Assembly (NCBI RefSeq): GCF_016907365.1
Contig: NZ_JAFBBV010000001.1
Span: 1,674,001 to 1,738,000, forward strand
Reading direction: 5' to 3'
Length of the DNA: 64,000 nt
Source of the DNA: Oerskovia paurometabola
GTDB lineage: Bacteria; Actinomycetota; Actinomycetes; Actinomycetales; Cellulomonadaceae
In this document: positions 16,303 to 24,033 of the stretch, in pieces
How positions within the stretch are numbered: the stretch's first letter is position 1
How the letters are laid out: every line of letters begins with the position of its first letter
The notes under the pieces: model-generated
Databases searched by the model: none
The model's input: only the letters and a program-made list of their open reading frames with translations
What the model was told of the DNA's origin: nothing
Made by a program: the position numbers and the translations under genes

Positions 16303-17486
16303 CGGACCACCTCGAACATCCCGGCCACACCCAGGCCGCCGCCCACGGCTGCGGCCGCGAGACCGAGCGAGCCCGCCGGGGCCCCCGCGCGCACGAGCCT
16401 GCTGAACAGCCGCACGACCGACACGGCTCCGCTCGCCCCCCACGGGTGACCCAGCGCCAGGGCGCCGCCGTCCGCGCACAGGCGGGCGTCGTCGTCGGGC
16501 AGACCGAGCGCGTCGGTGAACGTCAGGACCTGCGCCGCGAAGGCCTCGACGAGTTCGATCGCGGCGAGGTCGTCGAGGGTCTGGCCCGTCCGGGCGATGA
16601 GCTCGCGCACCGCCGGGACCGGCCCCCAGCCCGGCAGGCGCGGGTCGCAGCCGCGCGTCAATCCGCCCACGAGCCGCAGGCCGGGCACCCCGAGCCGGGC
16701 GCGCACGCGCTCCGGGACGATCACGACGGCGGCGGCCCCGTCGCTGATCGGGCTCGCGTTGCCCGCGGTCACGGTCCCGCCCGGGGTGAACGCGGCCGGG
16801 AGGCGTGCGAGCAGCGCCGGGTCGAGCCGGCGAGCGCGCTCGTCGCGGGCGAGCGGCCCGACCGGGACCGTCTCGTCGGCGAAGCGGCCCGCCGCGTGGG
16901 CCGCGAGGGCGAGCGCGTGCGAGCGGGCGGCGTAGGCGTCCTGGCGCTCGCGGTCGATGCCCCGCTCGCGGGCCAGGGCGTCCGCGGCGGTGCCCATGTC
17001 GGGGTCGCCGAGCTCGGGCGGCGTGAAGGAGGCGCGGTCGTAGAGGACGGGCAGGGTCTTCGATCCGCGCGGCGGGCGGTGGGCGCGCTGCGGGGCGGTC
17101 GAGGCGCTCTCGACGCCGCCGGCCAGCACCAGGTCGGCGTCCCCGGCGCGGACACCCTGGGCCGCGAGCAGGATCGCGGCCAGCCCGCTGCCGCACTGCC
17201 GGTCGACCGTGACCCCGGGGACGTGCTCGGTCAACGGCCCGTCCGGGTCGCGCAGCGAGGCCGCGAGCACCGCGACCCGTGCGAGGTTCCCGCCGGGTCC
17301 CGTGCAGTTCCCGAGCACGACGTCCTCGACGCCCAGGCCGTGGCCCGCCGGGAGGTCGGCGAGCGTCGCGCCCAGGACCGGCGCGGCGAGGTCGGTCGCC
17401 GAGAGGTCCGCGTGCCCGTGGCCCGCCGTGCCGATCCAGGTCCGCCGCGCGGCGACGACCACGGGGGAGCCGGGCGACGCGCTCAC
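16299..17486 (-). CDS. Thiolase-like protein (YhfS-type), altered active site
   Basis: 395 aa. The nucleophilic Cys is present in DRQCGSGL (Cys98), and ALGHPWGASGA supplies the GHP His. The usual NEAFA box reads VEAFA, with Val in place of Asn. The C-terminal C-x-G-G-G box reads AVGGGLG with no Cys, so the base used in normal acetyl-CoA acetyltransferases is missing. It might therefore perform a different acyl-CoA reaction or be decarboxylating only. The setting (BioY, CoA ligase, thiolase) matches yhfU-yhfT-yhfS of Bacillus subtilis, a BirA-regulated operon. GTG at 17486 overlaps the ligase stop by 4 bases. Confidence 0.82.
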   Translation of the reverse strand: MSASPGSPVVVAARRTWIGTAGHGHADLSATDLAAPVLGATLADLPAGHGLGVEDVVLGNCTGPGGNLARVAVLAASLRDPDGPLTEHVPGVTVDRQCGSGLAAILLAAQGVRAGDADLVLAGGVESASTAPQRAHRPPRGSKTLPVLYDRASFTPPELGDPDMGTAADALARERGIDRERQDAYAARSHALALAAHAAGRFADETVPVGPLARDERARRLDPALLARLPAAFTPGGTVTAGNASPISDGAAAVVIVPERVRARLGVPGLRLVGGLTRGCDPRLPGWGPVPAVRELIARTGQTLDDLAAIELVEAFAAQVLTFTDALGLPDDDARLCADGGALALGHPWGASGAVSVVRLFSRLVRAGAPAGSLGLAAAAVGGGLGVAGMFEVVR

Positions 17487-18919
17487 CGCAGCGCCTCGTA
17501 CGCGGGCTCCCCGGACAGCAGCGCCTCGCTGATCGCGCCGCGCGCGGCCTTGCCCGACGGCGTCCGCGGCAGCTCGCGCACGCCGTACCAGTGGCGCGGG
17601 CGCTGGGCCGAGGACAGCGAGGCCCGGGCCACGCGTTCGAGGTGCGCGCGCAGCCCCGGCCGGTCCGCGCACTGCACCACGGCCGTCACGACCGCGCCGA
17701 GGCGGCGGTGCGGGGTCCCCACGACCACGACGTCCTCGACGCCGGGGATCGCGCGCAGCACGACCTCGACGTCCTCGGGAACCACGGTCGCGCCGCCCGT
17801 GAGGATCGCGCCGTCGCCCCGGCCGCGCAGGACGAGCGGGACGCCGCCCTCGCTCCTCGGGGTGGGGACCTCTGCGAGGTCGCCCACGGTGCACCACTCG
17901 CCGTCGCGGCGGAACGGTCCCGTCGCGCGGGCGAGGTACCCCTGCGCGACCCACGGCGACCGCACCCAGACCTCGCCGAGCGTCGCTCCCGGCAGCTCGC
18001 GCACCTCGACCTCGACGCCTGGGAAGGGGCGCAGGCCCGTGCCGTCGGTGTCGATCGCGACGAACGACAGCTCGACGGCCCCGTAGTAGGTCACGACGCC
18101 CACCCCGGCGCGCGCCGCGCGCTCGCGCACGTCGTCCGGCAGCGAGGCGCCGCCGACCACGGCGGTCCGCAGGCGGCTCGGGGCGCCCGCCTCGACCGCG
18201 TCGAGGATCGGTTCGAGCGCCGAGGGCACGAGGTGCACGACGTCGGAGGTCGCCAGGGCCGTCGTGATCGCGGCATCGCCTTTGGCGAGCTGGACGCACG
18301 CCCCCGTCGCGAGCGCGTGCACGGCCGCGAAGCAGTACAGCGACGACGCGAGCGGGCCGGGCACCAGCACGGTGTCCTCGGACCGGGTGCCCGTGAGTCG
18401 TGCGGCCGCAGGGAACGACCCCGTCCAGGAACCGCGCGTGCGCACGACCGCGCGGGGGCGACCCGTGCTGCCCGACGAGAACCCGGACCACGCGAGATCC
18501 GACGCCGACGGCTCGACGGGAGAGACGTCGTCGGGCGCGCTGCCCACGACCGGGCCGCTGAGCGGGGCGAGCGCGTCCGCCGCGCTGCCCCGCGGGAGCG
18601 GTACCTCGACGAAGCCCGCCGGGGCGATCGTCCGCAGGACCTCGGCGCGCTGGGCGCGCGACCACGTGTGGTCGCAGACGAGAGGCGTGGCGCCCGCGAG
18701 GTCGACCGCGAGGAGGGCCGTGAGGAGATCGACCGGGTCGGGCAGGGAGATCGCGACGACGTCGCCCACGACCGTCCCGGTCGCCCGCAAGAACTCCGCT
18801 CCCGCCTCGACGTCCGCGGCGAGCGCTCGGTAGGTGCGAGAGCGTTCCGGTGAGCGCAGCGCGCAGCGACCCCCTGCGGAGCTGCGGGCGTGCGCGATGA
18901 CGGCGTGGGCGACGGGCAT
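17483..18919 (-). CDS. AMP-forming acyl-CoA ligase (YhfT-type)
   Basis: 478 aa. The ATP-binding loop is GFSSGSTGRPRAVV. VTYYGAVELSFVA is the A5 region, WCTVGDLAE holds the ribose-binding Asp, and LRGRGDGAILTGGATVVPEDVE forms the hinge. PRTPSGKAARG near the end carries the catalytic Lys. It activates a carboxylic acid as acyl-AMP and then acyl-CoA. Between bioY and a thiolase it may handle a pimelate-like or fatty biotin precursor; that substrate is an inference. It starts with ATG at 18919, 18 bases after bioY. Confidence 0.87.
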   Translation of the reverse strand: MPVAHAVIAHARSSAGGRCALRSPERSRTYRALAADVEAGAEFLRATGTVVGDVVAISLPDPVDLLTALLAVDLAGATPLVCDHTWSRAQRAEVLRTIAPAGFVEVPLPRGSAADALAPLSGPVVGSAPDDVSPVEPSASDLAWSGFSSGSTGRPRAVVRTRGSWTGSFPAAARLTGTRSEDTVLVPGPLASSLYCFAAVHALATGACVQLAKGDAAITTALATSDVVHLVPSALEPILDAVEAGAPSRLRTAVVGGASLPDDVRERAARAGVGVVTYYGAVELSFVAIDTDGTGLRPFPGVEVEVRELPGATLGEVWVRSPWVAQGYLARATGPFRRDGEWCTVGDLAEVPTPRSEGGVPLVLRGRGDGAILTGGATVVPEDVEVVLRAIPGVEDVVVVGTPHRRLGAVVTAVVQCADRPGLRAHLERVARASLSSAQRPRHWYGVRELPRTPSGKAARGAISEALLSGEPAYEALR

Positions 18920-18937
18920 GAGGGGATCGTAGGGCGA

Positions 18938-19648
18938 TCAGGCCGCGGGGCTCGGGGCGGGCTGGCGCTCGGTCGCGTGTTCGGTGCGGCGCAGGGGGGA
19001 CGCGGCGGGGTAGGCGCGGACCACACCCACCGTGACCGAGGCCGCGATCACGGCCTTGAGGAGGTCGCCCGGGAGGTACACGAGCGAGCCGGTCGCGACC
19101 GTCTGGAGCGAGAAGCCCGTGACGAGCGCCTGGAGCGGGATGCCCAGGGCGTACATGACGAGCATGCCGCCGACGACGCACGCGGCCAGGACGCGCCAGA
19201 ACGTCAGGGTGCGGAAGCGCTCGACGATCAGTCCGACGACCGCTGCACCGACCACGAACCCGATCAGGTAGCCGGCCGACGGGCCCACGAAGACCCCCGG
19301 GCCGCCGCGGCCGCCCGACAGGAGCGGGAGGCCTGCGGCGACCAGGGCCAGGAACGTGAGCATCGCGAGCGCGCCGCGCCACGCGCCCAGGAGTGCACCG
19401 GCGAGCATGACGCCCAGGGTCTGGAGCGTGATCGGGACGGCGTTGCCGAACAGGGCCAGGCTCCCCGGCATGCCGAGGACCGCGGTGAGCGCGGCGAAGG
19501 TCGCGATGCGGGCCGCGTCGGCCGCACTGATGCTCCAGCGGGAGGTCGCAGGGTCCGGGGGCGCGGCCGACGGGTCCGGCGTGGTCGGCACGTTGGGCAC
19601 GTCGGTGGGGACGTCTGCGGGCAGGTCGGAGCGCACTGCGCGGGCCAC
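18938..19648 (-). CDS. bioY: Biotin ECF transporter S component BioY
   Basis: 236 aa with six membrane helices. Hallmarks are ALTAVLGMPGSLALFGNAVPITLQTLGVMLAGALLG and GGRGGPGVFVGPSAGYLIGF, the BioY signature that lines the biotin site. The N-terminus has about 45 extra Pro/Asp-rich residues. GTG at 19648 has GAGGAG 5 nt before it, which decides the start. It heads the operon bioY, ligase, thiolase, ATPase, T component. No BirA- or BioQ-type operator was recognised upstream. Confidence 0.92.
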   Translation of the reverse strand: MARAVRSDLPADVPTDVPNVPTTPDPSAAPPDPATSRWSISAADAARIATFAALTAVLGMPGSLALFGNAVPITLQTLGVMLAGALLGAWRGALAMLTFLALVAAGLPLLSGGRGGPGVFVGPSAGYLIGFVVGAAVVGLIVERFRTLTFWRVLAACVVGGMLVMYALGIPLQALVTGFSLQTVATGSLVYLPGDLLKAVIAASVTVGVVRAYPAASPLRRTEHATERQPAPSPAA

Positions 19649-20019
19649 GGGGTCTCCTCGGGAAGGGCGTGAGGTGCCGGGTGGCACATGTCCACTCTGG
19701 TCGGAGACGGGATGCCGGTGCGTCGGCGCCACGAATCAGGTAGAGCAGGGTGCGTTGGCGGAAGTCGACAACCGGTTGGAGGAAACCACCAAGAACAGCA
19801 GGGGGTCCTGGCTGCCTGATGGAGGAACTGACCAAACGGCCGACGACGGCGAGGTGGTCCGGGTGCTGCTCGTCGATCCCGGGGCCCGATTTCTGGATCG
19901 CGTGGTGGCTCCGTTGTCCGATCAGGGCGTCGGGTTCGTTGAAGGAGGCGTGTCTGTTCCAGTGGTTGGCGGCGAGGATGTCGCCTGCGTGGACGGTCAG
20001 AACGGTGGGGTGAGACTCG
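19649..20019. other. Lower-GC intergenic stretch, possible decayed gene
   Basis: 371 bases with about 57-62 % GC in the lines counted, clearly below neighbours. On the minus strand, one frame from about 19960 to 19740 reads plausibly as protein (NHWNRHASFNEPDALIGQ, later VVDFRQRTLLYL) but has no start or recognisable family. There is a 10-bp palindrome CAACCGGTTG at 19769-19778 and a small hairpin GTGCC/GGCAC at 19674-19687 in the bioY leader. I could not name a gene here. Confidence 0.4.
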
Positions 20020-20331
20020 ATGGATCGTGACGTTGCTCGAGGTGCTGTCTTTCTCGACCGGGTGAACCAGATCGGTTGGATCGGGAACTACGTGCTGTCG
20101 TTCGCGATGATCGGCATAGGGATCGCCTTCGACGTGTGGAGTGTGGTGCTCATGGGGCTGGCGGCAGGCATCCCGGGTGGGCTGGTGACTCACTGCGCGA
20201 TAGTGAGGCGATCGACGGCGTTCCGGGCTCGAAGCCAGGGCAGTCGGCTCGGGGTTCTCGTCGTCACCGCAGAGTTCTTCGTCGCGCGGGAGTGGGTGGC
20301 GAAGGCCTACGCCGGTCGGGGACCCGCGTAG
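20020..20331 (+). CDS. Small putative membrane protein, 103 aa
   Basis: It begins MDRDVARGAVFLDRVNQIG. Two hydrophobic stretches at about 19-36 and 40-56 suggest membrane insertion, followed by an Arg-rich segment and a final amphipathic part. Third-position GC is lower than in surrounding genes and no family was recognised. It lies in the lower-GC patch next to a perfect 52-bp palindrome, so it may be acquired DNA. No good ribosome binding site was seen. It could be a spurious frame. Confidence 0.4.
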   Translation: MDRDVARGAVFLDRVNQIGWIGNYVLSFAMIGIGIAFDVWSVVLMGLAAGIPGGLVTHCAIVRRSTAFRARSQGSRLGVLVVTAEFFVAREWVAKAYAGRGPA

Positions 20332-20368
20332 CGCCACATGGAGAGGACGCACCCCGGCCTCAGCCGCT

Positions 20369-20420
20369 GTGTGGTGTTCGTGGATCACCCACAATTGTGG
20401 GTGATCCACGAACACCACAC
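20369..20420. repeat. Perfect 52-bp palindrome
   Basis: The 26-base arms 20369-20394 and 20395-20420 are exact reverse complements with no spacer; the centre is CACAATTGTG. It lies between the small plus-strand ORF and the end of the FHA gene. It may end transcription from both sides. A dispersed palindromic element is the alternative. Confidence 0.8.
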
Positions 20421-20481
20421 CCCGCCCCAGCGGAGTTGAACCACGGCGGCCTCGTCGCCATCGTCCGTCACGCCACGAGGC

Positions 20482-21477
20482 TCAGACCTCCCCTGGCAGC
20501 GCCTTGCGGATCACGAGCCGCGTCCAGCCGCCGAGGTAGATGCGGTCGCCGTCGGCGACCTCGCGGCGCTGACCGGCCGGGATCGGGTCGATGGGCAGCT
20601 CGCCGCCCGCGGGGCTCAGGTAGGTCCCGTTGGAGGACTGGAGGTCCTCGACCCACCAGCGCTGCCCGTCGGTGTTGAGCTGGCAGTGCCGTCGCGAGAC
20701 GCCGGTGTCGGCGCCGCAGTCGATCTGCGGGTGGATGTTGCGCGACACCGACGGCCGTCCCACGAGCACGCTGCGTTCGCGCAGCACCACGAGACCGGGC
20801 AGCCCGGCCGACGGCAGCGGGTCCTCGGCCTTCTGCGCCTGGTACCAGTCGGGGTCGATCCACACCTCGACGACCCATTGGTCCTCACCCGGCACGGGCG
20901 GGGTCGGCAGGTGCGTCCCCATGCCCGACGGCGTCGCGCCCGTCCGCGTGGACGTCGCCTCGCCCTCGGCCGGGTCGGCGGGAGCAGCGACAGGCGTGGA
21001 CGACGGATCACCCGCCTCCGGGTCCCCGACGGGCGGCGTGAGAGCCGCCGGGGCCGACAGCGGGTCCGCCGACGGCGCGGCCGCGGGCGACCCCGCGGGG
21101 GGCGCGACCGGGTCGAGGTCGAGCGACGACGCCGGGGGATCGAGCGGCCCCGGCGACCCGGCGGGCGCACCCGCCGACACGGGGGTCGCGGCAGACGGCG
21201 CCCCCGCGGGCTCGGGCAGCGAGCCTGTCGTGAAGTCGTAGCCGCAGTTCTCGCAGAACAGCGCCCCGGCCGCAGCCGGGAAGGAGCAGTGCGGGCACGC
21301 GATGGGCTCGCCACCCGCAGCCGCGCCACCACTGCCGGCAGGACCGGCCGCGGCCCCGACAGACCCGGAGGCCACGGCCGCCGACGCGCCGCTCGACGCA
21401 GCGCCCATGGGCTCGCCGCACACGTCGCAGTAGTCGGTCGACTCGGACGCGTGCCCGTTGGGGCAGGTCGCGCTCAT
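20482..21477 (-). CDS. FHA-domain protein with two zinc ribbons
   Basis: 331 aa. Zinc-ribbon-like Cys pairs occur at about residues 5/17/20 (CPNGHASESTDYCDVCG) and 61/64/75/78 (CPHCSFPAAAGALFCENCG). A ~110-residue Pro/Ala linker follows, and then an FHA domain at about 235-325 with LVGRPS, GVSRRHCQL and LQSSNGTYL, the conserved phosphothreonine-binding residues. FHA domains read Thr phosphorylation, so this is the probable receiver of PknG output. It is the last gene of the ten-gene operon; ATG at 21477 overlaps the VWA stop by 4 bases. Confidence 0.9.
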   Translation of the reverse strand: MSATCPNGHASESTDYCDVCGEPMGAASSGASAAVASGSVGAAAGPAGSGGAAAGGEPIACPHCSFPAAAGALFCENCGYDFTTGSLPEPAGAPSAATPVSAGAPAGSPGPLDPPASSLDLDPVAPPAGSPAAAPSADPLSAPAALTPPVGDPEAGDPSSTPVAAPADPAEGEATSTRTGATPSGMGTHLPTPPVPGEDQWVVEVWIDPDWYQAQKAEDPLPSAGLPGLVVLRERSVLVGRPSVSRNIHPQIDCGADTGVSRRHCQLNTDGQRWWVEDLQSSNGTYLSPAGGELPIDPIPAGQRREVADGDRIYLGGWTRLVIRKALPGEV

Positions 21478-22757
21478 CGCTTGACCCGCGTGGTCTTGGT
21501 CGAGGCGGTGTCGAGGGCCATCTCGTCGAGCTTGTCGGTGTTGCGCTTGAGGCGCACGGTGCCCTGCTCCTCGCTCTCGATCTCGACGACCTTGCGCAGG
21601 CGCGAGGTCGCCTCGTCGTTGCCGGTCTCGGCCGCGAGCTGCACGGCGCGGCCGAGCTTGACCGTGGCGGTCGCCTCGTCGCCGGCCGCCTTGGCCGCGA
21701 GGCCCTCCTGGATCGCGGACGCGAGCTCGGCCTGACCGGTGTAGTGCGCGACCTCCGGGTTGATGCGCGTGGTGAGCGCGCCGTCGTCGGACCACTTGGC
21801 CTTCACGAGCCCCGACGAGACCACCTCGCCGTTCACGGCGAGCTGGACGCGCGCCGCGAGCTGCTCGGAGCCCACGGGCTTCGAGGCCACGCGCACGGCC
21901 ACGTGGTAGTCGCGCGTCTCGTCGCCCCACGACCCCGTGGGGTAGGAGCCCGTGAGCGGGTTGACCACGGCGCGGCGCGTCGTGAGGTCCTCGACCGTCG
22001 GGGCGACCTGGCGCACGAACAGCACCTGGGCGCCCTGCGGGGCCCACACGCGCAGGTCCGCGGAGGCAACGCCACGCGACATGGACTTCTGGACGAGCGA
22101 GGAGAAGTCGGCAGCGATCTCGCTCGGGTCGGCGATGAGGTCGACCGTGCCGAGCAGGGCCGTCGAGATCTCGCGCAGCTCGTCGACCTGCCAGCGCGAA
22201 CCGACGCCGCGCGCGTCGCACTGGAACTTCCCGGTCACGGCGCGCACGACCTGCGACAGGTTCTCGCGCGGCTCCGACTCGTTCTTGCCGTCCGTCAGGA
22301 GGATCGCGTGGCGCTGGGCGGCCTGGGGCACGGTGTCGAAGAGCTGGGCCGCGAGCTGGAGCCACGTGCTCATCGCGGTGCCGCCCGACGGGCTCATCAT
22401 GGCGATGGCCCGCTTGGCCTCCTCGCGTGCCGCGGGCTCCATCTGCACCATCGCGACGCGCGCGTTGGGGTACGGGAACGCGCGCTGCGCGACGTGGCTG
22501 CCGCCGACGATCGCGAACCAGGTCCCGTCGAGGATCTGGTCGACCGCGACCTGCGCGGCGTACTTGGCGGACTCCATGTTGCGCCCGGACATCGAGCCGG
22601 ACGTGTCGACCATGATGATCTCGGCGACGCCGCCGCCCGAGGTCGCGGCCCCCGCCTGACCTGCCCCTCGGGCGGTCACCGTCACGATGGCGTGCACATC
22701 CGTGGCGCCCTCGGACAGGAACTCGTTCTGGAAGACCTCGGCGGAGAACTCGGCCAT
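21474..22757 (-). CDS. VWA-domain protein
   Basis: 427 aa, cytoplasmic (no signal peptide). The MIDAS motif DTSGSMS is at residues 51-57. A conserved SGGTAMSTWL and LLTDGKNE complete the metal site. After the VWA domain comes a beta-rich region (about 240-340) and a helical C-terminus. VWA proteins are metal-dependent adaptor platforms, and cytoplasmic ones often work with AAA ATPases and Ter/TelA stress modules. AAGGAGCCC lies before the ATG at 22757; the gap to the phosphatase gene is 22 bases. Confidence 0.9.
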   Translation of the reverse strand: MAEFSAEVFQNEFLSEGATDVHAIVTVTARGAGQAGAATSGGGVAEIIMVDTSGSMSGRNMESAKYAAQVAVDQILDGTWFAIVGGSHVAQRAFPYPNARVAMVQMEPAAREEAKRAIAMMSPSGGTAMSTWLQLAAQLFDTVPQAAQRHAILLTDGKNESEPRENLSQVVRAVTGKFQCDARGVGSRWQVDELREISTALLGTVDLIADPSEIAADFSSLVQKSMSRGVASADLRVWAPQGAQVLFVRQVAPTVEDLTTRRAVVNPLTGSYPTGSWGDETRDYHVAVRVASKPVGSEQLAARVQLAVNGEVVSSGLVKAKWSDDGALTTRINPEVAHYTGQAELASAIQEGLAAKAAGDEATATVKLGRAVQLAAETGNDEATSRLRKVVEIESEEQGTVRLKRNTDKLDEMALDTASTKTTRVKR

Positions 22758-22779
22758 GGGTTCTGGGCTCCTTCGTGGA

Positions 22780-24033
22780 TCAGAGGGCGCGCGTCGCGGG
22801 CTCGTCGCCCGAGAACGCGTCTGTGTGCAGGTTATCGGAGGTGTCCGGGGCGGCGAGCGCCTCGAAACGCGCGAGAGTCGCGGTGATGTTGTCCCGGCCG
22901 CCCTGGGCGTTGGCCCAGCGGACCAGCTCGGCGGCCAGGGTGCGGGGCTCGCGCCCCGTCGTGGCCTCGGTCGAGCGCACGAGGTCCGCGAGGTCGTCGG
23001 CCGCCGAGCAGTAGTTCCACAGGCCGTCCGAGCAGACCAGCAGCCAGCCCGAGGAGTCCGGGACGGTCGGGGCGCAGCGCGCCGCCGGGTCGGTCGAGTC
23101 GGGCCCGAGCCAGCGCGTGATCGCGTGCGCCTGGGGCGCGTTCTCGGCGACGTGGCGCGGGGTGCCCATGGCCATGAGCTCGTGCGCCCACGAGTCGTCG
23201 ACGCTGAGCTGGCGGGCCGTGCCGGCGTCGGGGATCCAGTAGGCGCGCGAGTCGCCCACCCAGCCCGCGACGACCAGCGGACCGTCGACGACGGCCGCGA
23301 CGAACGTGCACGACGGCGGCTCGGCCCGCTCGGCCTTGTCGCCCACCGCGACCAGGACCGCGTCGTTCGCGGTCGTCGACGCGGCGACCATGAGGGCCTG
23401 CCACGCCTGGATGCGCTCGGTGACGTCCCCCGTGACGGGCGCGGCGCCGTCGGGCCCGCCGGACGCGAGCACGTCGCGGGCCGCTCGCGCCGCCGCGAGG
23501 CTCGCGACGTCCGAGTCCGGCGCGGCCGAGACCCCGTCGCACACCACGAGGGCCGCGAACCGCCCGGCCGCGGCCGGGTCACCGGACGCGGCGAGCGCCA
23601 TGGCGTCCTCGTTGCGCGAGTGCCGGATGCCGCGGTCGCACACGCCCGCGACCCAGGGGGCGGGCTGCTCGGCCCAGTGGTCGCGCTCGACCTGGGCCTT
23701 CTCGCCGCACTGCTCGCAGTAGCCGTCGTCCGCGACAGTGCCGCCGCAGCTCGTGCAGGGACGTCGGGCAGCGGGCGGCGGCGGCGGAGGGGGCGGCGGC
23801 ACGGCGCCCGAGTCGGGGTCCGTGGGCTTGAGGTCCGGCGGAGGCGTCGGGAGGGTCAGGGGAGGCAGCGCGGGCACGGGCGGGCGCGCCAGGATGGGCG
23901 GCCCGTCCCCGGCGGCCACCGCCGGCCCGACGTCGGAGCCGCAGTTCTCGCAGAACCTCGCCCCGGGTGCGGGCACCTCACCGCACGTGGCGCACGGCGC
24001 GAGCAGGCCGGGCGAGCTCTCCTGCGCGCTCAC
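22780..24033 (-). CDS. PP2C-type Ser/Thr phosphatase with two zinc ribbons
   Basis: 417 aa. Zinc-ribbon Cys occur at 14/17/28/31 and 93/96/106/109, separated by a Pro-rich linker with a run of nine Pro. The PP2C domain follows from about residue 125: RHSRNEDAMA, ALVVCDGVSA, AGWVGDSRAYW, LVCSDGLWNY and GGRDNITAT, with all metal-binding Asp present. It should reverse PknG phosphorylation. GTG at 24033 overlaps the pknG stop by 4 bases, giving kinase and phosphatase in fixed stoichiometry. Confidence 0.92.
   Translation of the reverse strand: MSAQESSPGLLAPCATCGEVPAPGARFCENCGSDVGPAVAAGDGPPILARPPVPALPPLTLPTPPPDLKPTDPDSGAVPPPPPPPPPAARRPCTSCGGTVADDGYCEQCGEKAQVERDHWAEQPAPWVAGVCDRGIRHSRNEDAMALAASGDPAAAGRFAALVVCDGVSAAPDSDVASLAAARAARDVLASGGPDGAAPVTGDVTERIQAWQALMVAASTTANDAVLVAVGDKAERAEPPSCTFVAAVVDGPLVVAGWVGDSRAYWIPDAGTARQLSVDDSWAHELMAMGTPRHVAENAPQAHAITRWLGPDSTDPAARCAPTVPDSSGWLLVCSDGLWNYCSAADDLADLVRSTEATTGREPRTLAAELVRWANAQGGRDNITATLARFEALAAPDTSDNLHTDAFSGDEPATRAL

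Noticed and set aside
19649..19740. BirA- or BioQ-type operator before bioY
   Set aside because: No long TGTTAAC- or TGAAC/GTTCA-type palindrome was seen; only small hairpins.
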